Shown here piece by piece: positions 42,474-52,562 of a stretch of DNA of 64,000 nt. Numbering within the stretch: the first letter of the stretch is position 1; the number at the start of each line of letters is the position of its first letter. A program made the position numbers and the translations under genes. Origin of the DNA: Aphrocallistes beatrix (taxonomy: Eukaryota > Porifera > Hexactinellida > Sceptrulophora > Aphrocallistidae); assembly GCA_963281255.1 (NCBI GenBank), contig OY725488.1, forward strand, positions 5,615,524 to 5,679,523, written 5' to 3'. The notes below the pieces were generated by a model. The model searched no databases. It had not been told where the DNA came from and worked only from the letters and a program-made list of their open reading frames with translations.

Positions 42474-44006
42474 ATGGAGCTTCAGTCGATGCTAGAAGAG
42501 ATAAGCAGTGATGAAGCTACCCCCAAAAGACTAGATACTCTAGAGAACATCTACGCGACTTTTCTTTCCGGCCAAGTCCCACTTCTCTCCATCCCCCGGG
42601 AAGTCCTAGAGTTGCTAGTGACAGACCTGCTACTACTCTCCTCCAATGCCTCTCCCAGCGAGACTTCCCTCATCCTCTCCATATTCAAGCGCCTCCTCTG
42701 CCCCTCCCTCTACCCTCAGCTGTCATCACTCATACCTCCTTCACACCTGGAGACAGCGGTCTCAGGAGCTCTACCTCTACAGGTCATGCTGACTTGTGAG
42801 TTCTTACGATTTATGGTCTCACAAAACCCCGCGTCTGTAGATGCTTATCTTTCCTCTTCTCTCCTCACACACTTCGCTGCTTTGTTTTCTCATCAAGACC
42901 TGGAGCTTGTAGAATCTGTTACCAGCACACTGGTGTGTCTCTGCTCCCATCCCTCCTCTCTTTCTCTTCTCCTTTCCCACTCCTCTCCCCTGGTATCTGG
43001 CCTTCGCACGCAGCTAGAACAGGACACGTCTGCTATCCGAGTACTAACTGCTATCTCTCAGATATGTCGTGTCTCAGAGACTGCCTTTGGCTGCTGTAAA
43101 GACCTCGGCTTCTTGGCTTCTCTCTCCGACCACATGAGCTGTGAGGACCCCCTCAGCTTCCTCTGCTATCTGGACATCCTACATTATCTCTGCCAGTCAG
43201 GTCTCGGGTACAGCTTCTACCTAGAGTCCGGACTCCTCGCCCGACTCTCCCAGCTGGTGCTGGCAGACAGTTCTGACCCTTCTCTACAGATGGTTCGCCA
43301 TGATATCATCATTTTCTTCTTTTCTCTCCTCTCTCTCCCACACGTCACTTCCTCACACGACTTCTCCCACTACCAATCCCTCTATTCTCTCATCTTCTCA
43401 CTGCTACACTCCCCAGATGATAGGAGCGTCAAAGTATTCATGGAATCCCTGTCCCATCTATCCTCTTTTCAGCAGGGGCGTGCTCTACTCAGCTCCACTA
43501 CACAGCTGTCAGGATCTCTCTCGATGCTCGGAGCTATCCTTTCCAGTGGCAGCAGTGAGCAGAAAGTGCGGGTGCTAGAGATGTTCTCTCTCCTTCTACG
43601 ACGACACGGGTGGATGGCTGATGACAAATCTTACTCTCAACAGGCCCAATTTTTGTTTGGCTGCGTAGGCAGTAGTGCTATGAAGACTGTCTTGCAGCTA
43701 GCGAAGCAGCCTTTCCCGGACGTTCAGGTAGGCGCTTTCTCGCTGTGTCGCTCCCTTGCACAGTGGAGGTGGGGACAAGAGCATTTGAGGAATTGTCCAG
43801 GATTTTTAGAGTTCTTAATCAACAGGGAGATAATCTCAGGAGAGGAGGTTGTACACGCTAGGTTTGGGGTTATTAGTACTCTCGCGGAATCTGACATCTC
43901 TTTAGATGTGCTCGGAGGCAGTTTTTACACCAAAATCAGAGAGCAGCACACTCTAGGTCCCTACTACCTGAAGGCTCAATACGTGGTAGAAGTAGGAAAC
44001 GATTAA
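42474..44006 (+). CDS. PSMD5: 26S proteasome assembly chaperone S5B
   Basis: S5B/PSMD5 is an ARM/HEAT-repeat chaperone that helps build the base of the 19S regulatory particle by holding RPT subunits, and inhibits premature joining with the 20S core. 510 residues (human 504), one uninterrupted exon, almost entirely Leu/Ser-rich helices as expected of the family. The C-terminal AKQPFPDVQVGAFSLCRSLA and PGFLEFLINR followed by YTKIREQHTLGPYYLKAQYV line up with the human QPFPELHCAALKVF, SPGFVEYVVDR and LSEGPYYVKP. The last ~60 codons are duplicated 2.4 kb upstream. The start ATG follows a TA-rich leader. Confidence 0.85.
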   Translation: MELQSMLEEISSDEATPKRLDTLENIYATFLSGQVPLLSIPREVLELLVTDLLLLSSNASPSETSLILSIFKRLLCPSLYPQLSSLIPPSHLETAVSGALPLQVMLTCEFLRFMVSQNPASVDAYLSSSLLTHFAALFSHQDLELVESVTSTLVCLCSHPSSLSLLLSHSSPLVSGLRTQLEQDTSAIRVLTAISQICRVSETAFGCCKDLGFLASLSDHMSCEDPLSFLCYLDILHYLCQSGLGYSFYLESGLLARLSQLVLADSSDPSLQMVRHDIIIFFFSLLSLPHVTSSHDFSHYQSLYSLIFSLLHSPDDRSVKVFMESLSHLSSFQQGRALLSSTTQLSGSLSMLGAILSSGSSEQKVRVLEMFSLLLRRHGWMADDKSYSQQAQFLFGCVGSSAMKTVLQLAKQPFPDVQVGAFSLCRSLAQWRWGQEHLRNCPGFLEFLINREIISGEEVVHARFGVISTLAESDISLDVLGGSFYTKIREQHTLGPYYLKAQYVVEVGND

Positions 44007-44136
44007 TTAATCTGTATCGCTCAGTGTTCGGTTGACTCATGCAAATACCTATTTGCATGATGGTATATAATATTGGGTTTAGAAGATATCAAAATTTCTG
44101 TTTAAGTATAAGATTTACTAAAATGGTTATTTTTAA

Positions 44137-44243
44137 CCCTACTTTGGCTAGGAATGTTGAAAGTGAAAATGAAAGTACATTGAAAGTGAAAATGAAAGTG
44201 GGGTTTTCTCTATTTATACTTTTGAGACCTAGCCAGGCGAGGG
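44137..44243. mobile_element. 107-bp TTAA-flanked MITE with GAAANN repeats
   Basis: Flanked by TTAA on both sides (44133-44136, 44244-44247). The ends CCCTACTTTGGCTAGG and, inverted, CCCTCGCCTGGCTAGG fit a piggyBac-like MITE. The centre has two copies of TTGAAAGTGAAAATGAAAGT, i.e. tandem GAAANN triplets. A second copy, lacking the clean TTAA on the right, lies at about 41961-42065. Confidence 0.75.
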
Positions 44244-44427
44244 TTAAGATATCAATATTTTCATTACCTGATGTGCTGAATTGTTAAAAAATGGATAGTG
44301 ACCTGGAACGAATTTTATTTCCACATTTGCACTTTGAGCTGTTGATGTGCACTTTGAGCTTGTGATAATTTGACTTCGAAGGGCCCTTTAATGAATTTTT
44401 TAAAAATATGGTAAATATCTATCCTTA

Positions 44428-45492
44428 CATAGCCTACTATAATAAGGCCTCAGAGTAACTTGCGAATTTGGGACTAGGATGCGGTAGAAGATGGTTGAAC
44501 AAATACATGAGCTGCCTTAAATCATCAACCAAGCACAATGGAGCTTAGGAATGTATTACCAGCATATATAAATATGGTGTCAAAGTACCCATATCCGTTG
44601 TTAAAATTTAGATTAGTCATCAAATGATTGCGGAACAAGTTATATTTGGGTCAAATTTAGTGATTTTCAGAGGTCGTTTAAGTGCATTTATAAGTGTTTT
44701 TATTATAAAGTTTTTCGCATAGAGCTGAGATGTGAATGTGGTAATGCGAATAATTTGGAATTTTTCATATAATGTTCTTACATTCCAGTGTTGCTATGGA
44801 AACGTGTTTTGGTCAGTTGGGGTTATATCTTGAAAACAGCGCGATAGCTAGACATTCAAATGTAATCCAATTTGATAGCAAATAGACTACTTCCTATTAA
44901 GCTATAATACAATTTCTATGTCTAAATTCAATGGTTTACGAGATATTCAACAAATTACCAAATGTGACCAATATGATAAATTGTCTGATAACTCGTAAAT
45001 TATTGAATTTAGACATGGAAATTGTATTATCGCTTAATAAGTAGTCTATTTGCTACCAAATTGGATTAGATTTGAATGTCTAGCTATCGCTGTTTTCAAG
45101 ATATAACCCCAACTGACCATAACACGTTTCCATAGCAACACTGGAATGTAAGAACATTCTATGAAAAAATTCCAAATTTTTCGTATTAACACATTCACAT
45201 CTCAGTTCTATGCGAAAAACTTTATAATAAAAACACTTAGAAGTGCCCTTAAACGACCTGAAAATCACAAAATTTGACCCAAATATAACCTGTTCCGCAA
45301 TCATTTGATGACTAATCTAAATTTTAACAACGGATATGGGTACTTTGACACCATATTTATATATGCTGGTAATACATTCCTAAGCTCCATTGTGCTTTGT
45401 TAATGATTTAAGGCAGCTCATGTATTTGTTCAACCATCTTCTACCGCATCCCTGGTCAAGTTACTCTTAGGCCTTATATATAGTAGGCTATG
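44428..45492. mobile_element. Foldback element, family FB, complete copy 3
   Basis: A 1065-bp near-perfect palindrome: arms 44428-44955 and about 44965-45492. The ends are CATAGCCTACTATAATAAGG and the inverse ending TATATAGTAGGCTATG. Internal blocks such as TATATGCTGGTAATACATTC appear in both arms in opposite orientation. ATCCTTA(C) precedes the left end and follows the right end, a probable target duplication, though it is also the CRE/AP-1 MITE terminus. No protein is encoded. Confidence 0.85.
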
Positions 45493-45529
45493 ATCCTTAC
45501 TATTAAAACTCGATTAGTGTGTATATACG

Positions 45530-45578
<49 letters not shown>

Positions 45579-46614
45579 AGGCCAAATTTGCGAAATCAAC
45601 AATTATGTAAAACTGTTCATTTCACAACAATTATGCATAATTGTTCATCTAATATGACAATTATCCATAATTGTTGTGAAATGAACAGTTTTACATAATT
45701 GTTTAAAATGTAAGCAACAATTATGCAAAATTGTTAATGGTGCTGTCACGAAAATTTTGGTCCTTGCAATGGACAAAATTTCCAATGGAATATTGATCCA
45801 GGGGACCAGTTTTTTCAGGGAATATTGGTCCGGGGGACCATTTTTTTCACAGTTAACCCGATTTCTCCAATTGAGGATGTATTGTATCAAAAAATTAGAT
45901 ATGCTAAACATGTAGTATATCCAATTAGAAATCTAATTTGATAGTCAATAAGAAACTTTTTCGTGTTTTTATCGCCACTAACTCTGCAAACCGAGGGGCT
46001 GTTTTGCTGAATTCATCTCAAATCTCCTTGCATTCTAAACTGTTTCGCTGCTTGGTTTTTATGGCAATCAGAGACTAAAACCCGGCCTCACATAAGAAAG
46101 TTGACGAAAATGGATTAAGAATCAGAATAAACATTATGTTGATTTTCGAGATTACTGGTAACGTCTTCACCCTGAAGTTTTGGGTCTAAGTGAATTATAA
46201 TCCTAGCATTTAGACCTGCAAATCTAGTTCTTTGGCTTGCAAATCGTTAAATCATTGGCACCTTATCGTCTTTCTATATGTGGATTTATAAAATAATTTG
46301 AAGAGACTTGGTAGGGCAGTTTTCACTCATTTTGTGGAATGTATTCGACACACACTGTCACACTGTCCTAGAACTAATAATAATCTAGAGGGATGGCATA
46401 ATAAATTAAAAAGAATGGCTCGAAAAGCACAGTAAATATCTACGAAATTGTGGAAATATGCATAATTGTCGCATTAGATGAACAATTATGCATAATTTTC
46501 GTATTAGATGAACAATTGTGCATAATTGTCGACAATTATGCATAATTGTTGATTTCGCAAATTTGTCCTAACATATACACACATACACATTAATCGAGTT
46601 TTAATAGTAAGGAT
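45493..46614. mobile_element. CRE/AP-1 MITE ends around a nested element
   Basis: MITE termini face each other: ATCCTTACTATTAAAACTCG at 45493 and its inverse ending at 46614. Between them are TA-rich tracts ((AT)n, 45533-45575) and the nested element 45575-46573. The internal MITE body (CRE sites) is missing. Confidence 0.75.
45575..46573. mobile_element. TA-flanked element with ATGCAT palindromes
   Basis: Termini TGTTAGGCCAAATTTGCG and, inverted, TGTTAGGACAAATTTGCG (one mismatch), both next to TA. Subterminal regions repeat the palindrome AATTATGCATAATT many times. Arms 45598-45635 and 45666-45703 form a perfect 38-bp hairpin. No transposase was recognised; this is probably a non-autonomous Tc1/mariner-like or related element. 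Confidence 0.75.
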
Positions 46615-47118
46615 ATATATATATCTGTAACGAATTGATTGAGGAAACTACCAGGCACAGAATGCTGATTTTTGGCATATGGGAGTTTTTTGGCTATGGC
46701 TCCAGTAAGTTCTGAGTTCAGACGAAAATGTCTACTCATCATGGAATTATGACGTGATTGTCACCTTTTTTATAATTAGAAATTTCAGTTTTTCGACCAT
46801 AACTCAGCCATTTTAAGCGATAGAAGGCTGAAATTTTAATAGAATGTGTATATTACTATGCCTCACATATGATGCAACTATCATCAAAAAATGCTTACTC
46901 ATCACTGTTATTACGTCATCATTACGCATCAAAATATTAAAATTTGACAAATTTGGTGATTTTTCGTGCGATATCGATTATAACAGTAGGACAGACGTAT
47001 TTAGAGATGTTATCTTCTATATAATTAATCAATGGTGACCACAGGCGCCCAAAGGGCTCCTCCGACGGACATAAATTGTCTGCCAGCCGCACAGCGCGAG
47101 CTATCGAAGTGCGCTTGT
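46615..47118 (+). mobile_element. CRE/AP-1 MITE family, copy H upstream of MACROD gene
   Basis: Internal body and GC-rich end of the family, immediately following the terminus at 46614. Its CRE sites are mutated (TGACGTGA near 46749, TTACGTCA near 46911). It ends 120 bp before the macrodomain gene start, so it may lie in the promoter. Confidence 0.8.
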
Positions 47119-47238
47119 ATTATATTAATTCTGGCGCTCATTGAGAGAGGGAACAATGTCGGTTTATAAAAGTTCAGGGATCTTATAGAGTAGTTATAGT
47201 ATGCGGTTTCTAATGTAGTTGTATAGTTAATTTTAACC

Positions 47239-49605
47239 ATGTTGAGACTGTTAGGAAAGTCCTTACTAAAACTACAGCGTCAACGCAAACCTATCTGTAA
47301 TCTCCCTTCATACGCTCGTACTCTAAGACATAGAGATTCTGATACAAACAACTGTTCAATTATTTTACGCATGGCAAGTTCAGATCCTACCAATATTCCA
47401 ACAGATAAGAAACAGACGACTGATCCAGTTGATCCCAGTAACAGTGGGGCTAAAATTCCTGGGAAAGAAACTGAGGGAAGGACTGATACTGATGCTGGAG
47501 AGGAAAGAGGGGAAGAAAAGGGAAATGAAAAAGGAAATTTATTAAAACCTAGTCCTAAGGTAGATAAACTCCAGATGGAGACAGAGGCTGTCAGAGAAGC
47601 AGAGAAGACTCAGATGGAGACAGAAGCTGTCAGAGAAGCAGAGAAGACCCAGATGGAGACAGAGGCTGTCGAGAGTGCAAAAGAAAAGACCCAGATAGAG
47701 ACAAAAGCTGACGGGGGTGTGGAAGGAAAGACCCAGATGGAGACAGAAGCTGTCAGAGAAGCAGAGAAGACTCAGATGGAGACAGAGGCTGTCAGAGAAG
47801 CAGAGAAGACTCAGATGGAGACAGAAGCTGTCAGAGAAGCAGAGAAGACCCAGATGGAGACAGAGGCTGTCGAGAGTGCAAAAGAAAAGACCCAGATAGA
47901 GACAAAAGCTGACGGGGGTGTGGAAGGAAAGACCCAGATGGAGACAGAGGCTGACAGGAGTAAAGCAGAGAAGATCCAGATGGAGACAGAAGCTGTCAGA
48001 GTTGAAGCAGAGAAGACCCAGATGGAGACAGAGGCTGTCGGGGGCGGGGCAGAGAAGAATAGAGAGGCTAGGGATGTTACCCCTCCAGTGGACCCTAGCA
48101 GTGTTGCTGAGAAGGAAACCACCGAAAACATGTCTGCATCTCAGACAGCCAATAAGTTAGAAGGTAGTCAAGGGACAGAGTCACAGGCTGGTGAGGAGGC
48201 AGGAGTGAAGAAGGAGCAGCCTGTCAATGAAGTAGATGGGAAGAAAGAACCCGAAAAGGGAACAGTTGGGAAGGAGGGGAATGTTGATGCTCAAGTGAAT
48301 AAGGAAACGAAGTCTCCAGCAAAAAATAAATCTGATGGCCCTAATCAAGGAGCATCATCGAAACCCTGGCCATGGTTCCGTTCCTCCACATCGGAAATAG
48401 AAACTCGAGAGTATTTTGAAAAAATGTCTTTAAAAGATAAGCGCAAGTACTACAGGTGCGGTTCTAAATACAAACAGCTGAAAGACATCGCTACCTGGCC
48501 ACTCTTTAAGACTGCTAATGGCTGTACGAGCTCGCGTACCCTCAAAACCCCTAAGCCCGCGGATCCCTCAATCAATTGCAAGGTCTCCCTGTGGAGGGGA
48601 GACATCACGAGTCTGGAGATAGACGCCATAGTGAACGCAGCTAACACCTCTCTTATGGGAGGAGGAGGCGTGGATGGAGCAATTCACGATGCGGCGGGAG
48701 GGTCTCTTCGAAGGGAGTGCATGGAACTGAATGGATGCCGGACCGGGGAGGCCAAGTTATCCGGTGGTCATAAACTGCCCGCTAAGTTCATCCTTCACAC
48801 AGTCGGACCTATTGGAGAGAGACGTGAGCAGTTGAGATCTTGCTATGATCAGTGCTTAGACCTCGTTGAAAAGAACAAGATCAAGTCAATCGCGTTCTGC
48901 TGCATATCTACTGGCATCTACGGGTACCCTAACACCGCAGCTGCAGTGCAGGCATTGGGAGTAGTGCGGAGTTGGTTGGAGAGTAATGAGTATGCTAAGA
49001 ATGAGATGGAGCGAGTGATATTCTGTGTATTCCTCAAAGTGGATTATGATTTATACTCGGAATTAATGTGTCTCTTCTTCCCTACTGATTCCCCTGATCC
49101 AACCCCTATTCTTCATGACAAACAGGAAAGCGCTGGAAAAAAAGAGAGAGAAGAGAAAGAGAAAACCCCTCCTGTTAAACCCGAAAGTGCTGCTTCTAAC
49201 TCTCCTCCCCAAACCCCTACCGGCGTCCCTCATTTAGCTGTGTCAGTGACTGCCCCAGCTGCTCTTATGCGACAGGAGCTGGGAGCTGGTGGCGAAGATG
49301 CAGGGAGAGGTTGTAGTAAGGAGGGTGCAGAGGGTACAGAAGGTGCAGAAGGTGCAAAAGGTTCTCCTGAGGGAAGAGAGGGAGCAGGAAGAGGTGCGGA
49401 TATTGGAGAGAATCGGATACAAGGGGAACCCAGCAGTGGAAATCCTGAGGAGAGAGCAGAGCCTAATGCTAAGCAACCAAAACTTGAAGAAGAAAACAAA
49501 ACTCCTCCCGAACCTATCGCCTCTGAATCTGCTGCAAGCGGTAGCGAAAGAGCTAAGGAGAATGCTCCTGCAGATATTGGAGAGATGAAAGAACCTGAAA
49601 TATGA
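47239..49605 (+). CDS. MACROD1: MACROD-type macrodomain protein with repeat-rich N-terminus
   Basis: The macrodomain (about residues 448-615) belongs to the MACROD1/2 ADP-ribosyl-hydrolase class, which removes mono-ADP-ribose from acidic residues and cleaves O-acetyl-ADP-ribose. Key motifs are the RGDIT start, DAIVNAANTSLMGGGGVDGA followed by IH, and CCISTGIYGYPNTAA. The family's helical lead-in is also present (MSLKDKRKYYR). The 788-residue protein is much larger than its relatives. Residues 1-44 are Arg/Lys-rich without acidic residues except one region, resembling a mitochondrial presequence. A second Met (47371, MASSDPTN) could start a cytosolic form. Residues about 110-273 are twelve 13-14-residue repeats (KTQMETEAVREAE type), and the tail is Glu/Pro/Ala-rich and disordered. 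Single exon. MACROD1 versus MACROD2 cannot be assigned firmly; the symbol is a proxy. Confidence 0.88.
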   Translation: MLRLLGKSLLKLQRQRKPICNLPSYARTLRHRDSDTNNCSIILRMASSDPTNIPTDKKQTTDPVDPSNSGAKIPGKETEGRTDTDAGEERGEEKGNEKGNLLKPSPKVDKLQMETEAVREAEKTQMETEAVREAEKTQMETEAVESAKEKTQIETKADGGVEGKTQMETEAVREAEKTQMETEAVREAEKTQMETEAVREAEKTQMETEAVESAKEKTQIETKADGGVEGKTQMETEADRSKAEKIQMETEAVRVEAEKTQMETEAVGGGAEKNREARDVTPPVDPSSVAEKETTENMSASQTANKLEGSQGTESQAGEEAGVKKEQPVNEVDGKKEPEKGTVGKEGNVDAQVNKETKSPAKNKSDGPNQGASSKPWPWFRSSTSEIETREYFEKMSLKDKRKYYRCGSKYKQLKDIATWPLFKTANGCTSSRTLKTPKPADPSINCKVSLWRGDITSLEIDAIVNAANTSLMGGGGVDGAIHDAAGGSLRRECMELNGCRTGEAKLSGGHKLPAKFILHTVGPIGERREQLRSCYDQCLDLVEKNKIKSIAFCCISTGIYGYPNTAAAVQALGVVRSWLESNEYAKNEMERVIFCVFLKVDYDLYSELMCLFFPTDSPDPTPILHDKQESAGKKEREEKEKTPPVKPESAASNSPPQTPTGVPHLAVSVTAPAALMRQELGAGGEDAGRGCSKEGAEGTEGAEGAKGSPEGREGAGRGADIGENRIQGEPSSGNPEERAEPNAKQPKLEEENKTPPEPIASESAASGSERAKENAPADIGEMKEPEI
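47566..48058. repeat. Coding minisatellite in MACROD gene
   Basis: Twelve tandem units of 39-42 bp built on CAGATGGAGACAGAGGCTGT. A three-unit block (VREAE, VESAKE, DGGVEG types) is present twice with almost the same DNA, showing recent higher-order duplication. Frame is preserved throughout. Confidence 0.9.
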
Positions 49606-50963
49606 ATTTCATAGAGTTGACATTTATATAATTGTATAAGATGTATCAACTCGATCTCGCTTGAGTCTAGTTATGTTTTGTTGATTGAAATACTTTTTAA
49701 TAGGATGAAACTTTCAATATCCCATCACGTTGAGGTTAAATTTCACCAAAGTACGCAAAAGTTGAAAATTTCCAAAAGGCCCTATTTAGGACAAAAAAAG
49801 ATGTTAAAATTTGTGGTTCACTCACGAAACCCCCCAAAGGCTCCCCTTCGGGGGCTTTATTTCACCTAAATGCTTGCTTAGATCAATTACTTGGAAGTGT
49901 TTTTTTTTTGCAAATTTTTAATTTCAAATCCTAACCATCATAATTCGATTTTTACAATTTTCTCATTTTATGGCGCCAATCGACGTGAATTGTCTGAAAC
50001 GAAGCTGTTTTTGAGATTTATGGCATTGTTAAAATCAAACCACCAATTGAATAATAACTAAATCTTATATGTTCTCATTAAATTACTTTCCCCTTGAAAT
50101 ATCATATAACCCCGGATGGCTAAATTTATAATGGATGCGCTATGACACATGGGCCACTATTGTAACCCATTTGCAACTCTGCATGTAGGAGGTACGCTTC
50201 TTGTTACTGCGAAACCTAATACTAGTTTGATTTTACCAAATTTCAATATTTCTTCGCGAAATCCCATCACTTCCGGTTTATTATAAGCGTCTTATCATGT
50301 TTTCACACCTCCACTGCAATGCGTTGTTTATAGATAATATAGATATAAACAAAATCTCGACGACTAATTTAGGGTATTTCACTTGATGAGATTTCCACAT
50401 TTTGAAAGTAACAATGTGAATATTTTATTTTGAGTTATTAACATCGTGCACATACATATTTTCACAACTTTAAAAATTAGTTAGAATGAGTTATCAACTG
50501 TTACTAATCTAGGGTATTTCACTGTGTAGAATCCGGGGTTTTCACTTAAATGATCATAATGTGAATATTCAAGTTATTGGCATGACATACACATGTTCAT
50601 AACTCTCTTTTTCTAGAATTAGATGCTCTTATTTTTACGATATCTGAGGTACTAATGTTCACTATGTCCGCCTCCGTCTGATTGTACTTCCTAAAGATCA
50701 TTAGACGTACTACATGAGGGACTTTTTTAAATAATTTTATCATTCAGAATGGTTCCAATAAGTCATTGTTATTCAAGCTTGGAACCACGCTTTCCTATCT
50801 GTGAAGTGAAGGGATATTGCAACCAAACCCATTAAGTAACAAATTTTAAGAATCCATTGGATTAATTTCGAATAATTATCAAGGATTTTGGATTCAAATA
50901 CAATAACATTCCAGTACATCTCTCTCTCTCTCTCTCTGCAACAGAGGACATATATTGGTACTA
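49606..50963. other. Intergenic between MACROD gene and SLBP
   Basis: No gene over about 1.36 kb. It holds a CCCCTTCGGGGGC hairpin near 49842 followed by a T-rich stretch, and a (TC)n microsatellite (50921-50937) just before SLBP. CTAATTTAGGGTATTTCACT-like text occurs twice (about 50363 and 50505). Confidence 0.4.
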
Positions 50964-51413
50964 ATGGAACCTCATAAGCCTCATCAATTAGACGACACAC
51001 TTCGCCTACTTCCAGCCGCCCCTTCCTATCTAGCACCCGTTTCCAACATACAGCAGCTTCTCGCTTACAATCTAAGTCACACCCAAGCTGTAGCTGAACT
51101 ACCATCCGAAGAGAGCCGCCATCCAACTGCTCCTGAGAAGTCTGACAAGTTTATTTTCGATTCCCATAAATTGTCTCAAAGACAGAAACAGATTGACCTT
51201 GGCAAGGAGACTCCAGAATATAGCAAATACCGCGACGAGGTCCCTATACTTCGTCGGACCAGGGATATGCCAAGGACTCCGGACAAGAGGCTCAACATCT
51301 CACACAGGAAATGGCTGGGTGCTCTAAGTAAATGGCGACGAGACCTGCACAGATGGGGAGATTTAGGATCAGTAGATTTATTGAAAAAAGAGTCTGAAAT
51401 CCTGAGTAATTGA
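50964..51413 (+). CDS. SLBP: Histone RNA hairpin-binding protein (SLBP)
   Basis: SLBP binds the stem-loop at the 3' end of replication-dependent histone mRNAs and directs their processing, export and translation. 149 residues, intronless. The RNA-binding domain (about residues 75-135) shows SQRQKQIDLGKETPEYSKYR, then DEVP, RTPDK (the TPNK-type phospho-Thr loop) and KWLGALSKWRRDLHRWG. The N-terminal half lacks a clear match and the domain end is RWG instead of the usual W-D. The upstream in-frame start is TTG, so the ATG at 50964 is taken. It is much shorter than human SLBP (270 aa). Confidence 0.88.
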   Translation: MEPHKPHQLDDTLRLLPAAPSYLAPVSNIQQLLAYNLSHTQAVAELPSEESRHPTAPEKSDKFIFDSHKLSQRQKQIDLGKETPEYSKYRDEVPILRRTRDMPRTPDKRLNISHRKWLGALSKWRRDLHRWGDLGSVDLLKKESEILSN

Positions 51414-52562
51414 GTAGACACTGAGTTAGAGAGAAGAGATGTTCCAGAAGTTATAATTTCAAATCACTCATAGTGTAAGCGGCTAAGCATAAACTTGACA
51501 ACCTCATTGCTCTTATCTAATCTTTATAATTGTATTTGCCATTAAATTATAGATAAAAAGTATATTTTAATTGCATCGTTCTCAAACCGAAACATTCTCC
51601 TCCTTTCGGTACTAACACATATCGTGCTTGTAGCGAAAGGACGGAATCAAACTGTACTGAAATTACGATGTCATCAACTATGGAGGCCCTGTTTTCAACT
51701 TTATTAAATTGATTTATTCGAAATGTTTGTAGAAATAGGGTTATTGGACAATGAAAGTATTACTAATGTAGCTTTATATTGCGACACAGGTAACAATTCA
51801 GTCCCAGCGGAAGCAAACTGAAAGTGGTACGACAAAATTGTGGCTTAGCCATACCTGTAATACAAATTCTGTGAAATGTAGTACGGCAAATGCCATACCG
51901 CTTCTGCCGGGCCTGATATTATTCAACGCCCGACATTCTGCTTTTAATCAAAGTGAGCGGTAAGACGAGATCTTTTCTACGTATTTTTCAATCTCAGGAT
52001 TGAGTGCCTTTATATTTAAGAATTTTCACTATTATACAAGTCATTTCTGACAATTTGTAGTATGATCAATAGAAGATAATGGGTCATGACAAATTGTTCG
52101 TAGGGCCATGGCCCCACCAACCCTACCGGTGCCTACATCAATGCTTGGCGGCTCATAATATGTGACCCTGACTGTAGAAGCTTAAAAAAACGAAAGTGAT
52201 TGAATTTCGCGGAAAAAAATTCACTAGACAGAGGCAATTTTCATTGCTAAAGAAATGAGTCCTAAATCCATATTATAACTGTACTGTTGAAATGATGAAA
52301 TGCTGACTTATATTACTAGTAAAAGCAGGATGACCTAGTTTTCCTTTGGAAATTGTTTGTGGAACGAAAACTTTCCCTGTCACCATTTTAAAATAATAAA
52401 ATTGTAGAAAATATAATTACATAATTAACATGCTTTCATAGCTTGCTATACATAGGTCATTTTTGCCTTCAATAACACTGCATTTGAACCCATGCTTTAT
52501 AACTCTATGAAATATTATAAATACTCTTAAACATAACATATATATGTATATAAATAAGTTTG
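51414..52562. other. Intergenic, no feature
   Basis: 1.15 kb without recognisable gene or repeat. Confidence 0.4.

Noticed and set aside
45530-45576. (AT)n tracts as CRISPR-like or satellite arrays
   Set aside because: Simple microsatellites within MITE termini; no spacer-repeat structure. No CRISPR array in the window.
47717-48160. Basic (RWRQ-rich) and Ser-rich frames in other registers over the MACROD repeat
   Set aside because: Alternate-frame translations of a coding minisatellite; only the macrodomain frame continues into a known domain.
49230-49649. 139-codon antisense frame at the MACROD gene 3' end
   Set aside because: Low-complexity Ser/Pro shadow of the Glu/Ala-rich tail.
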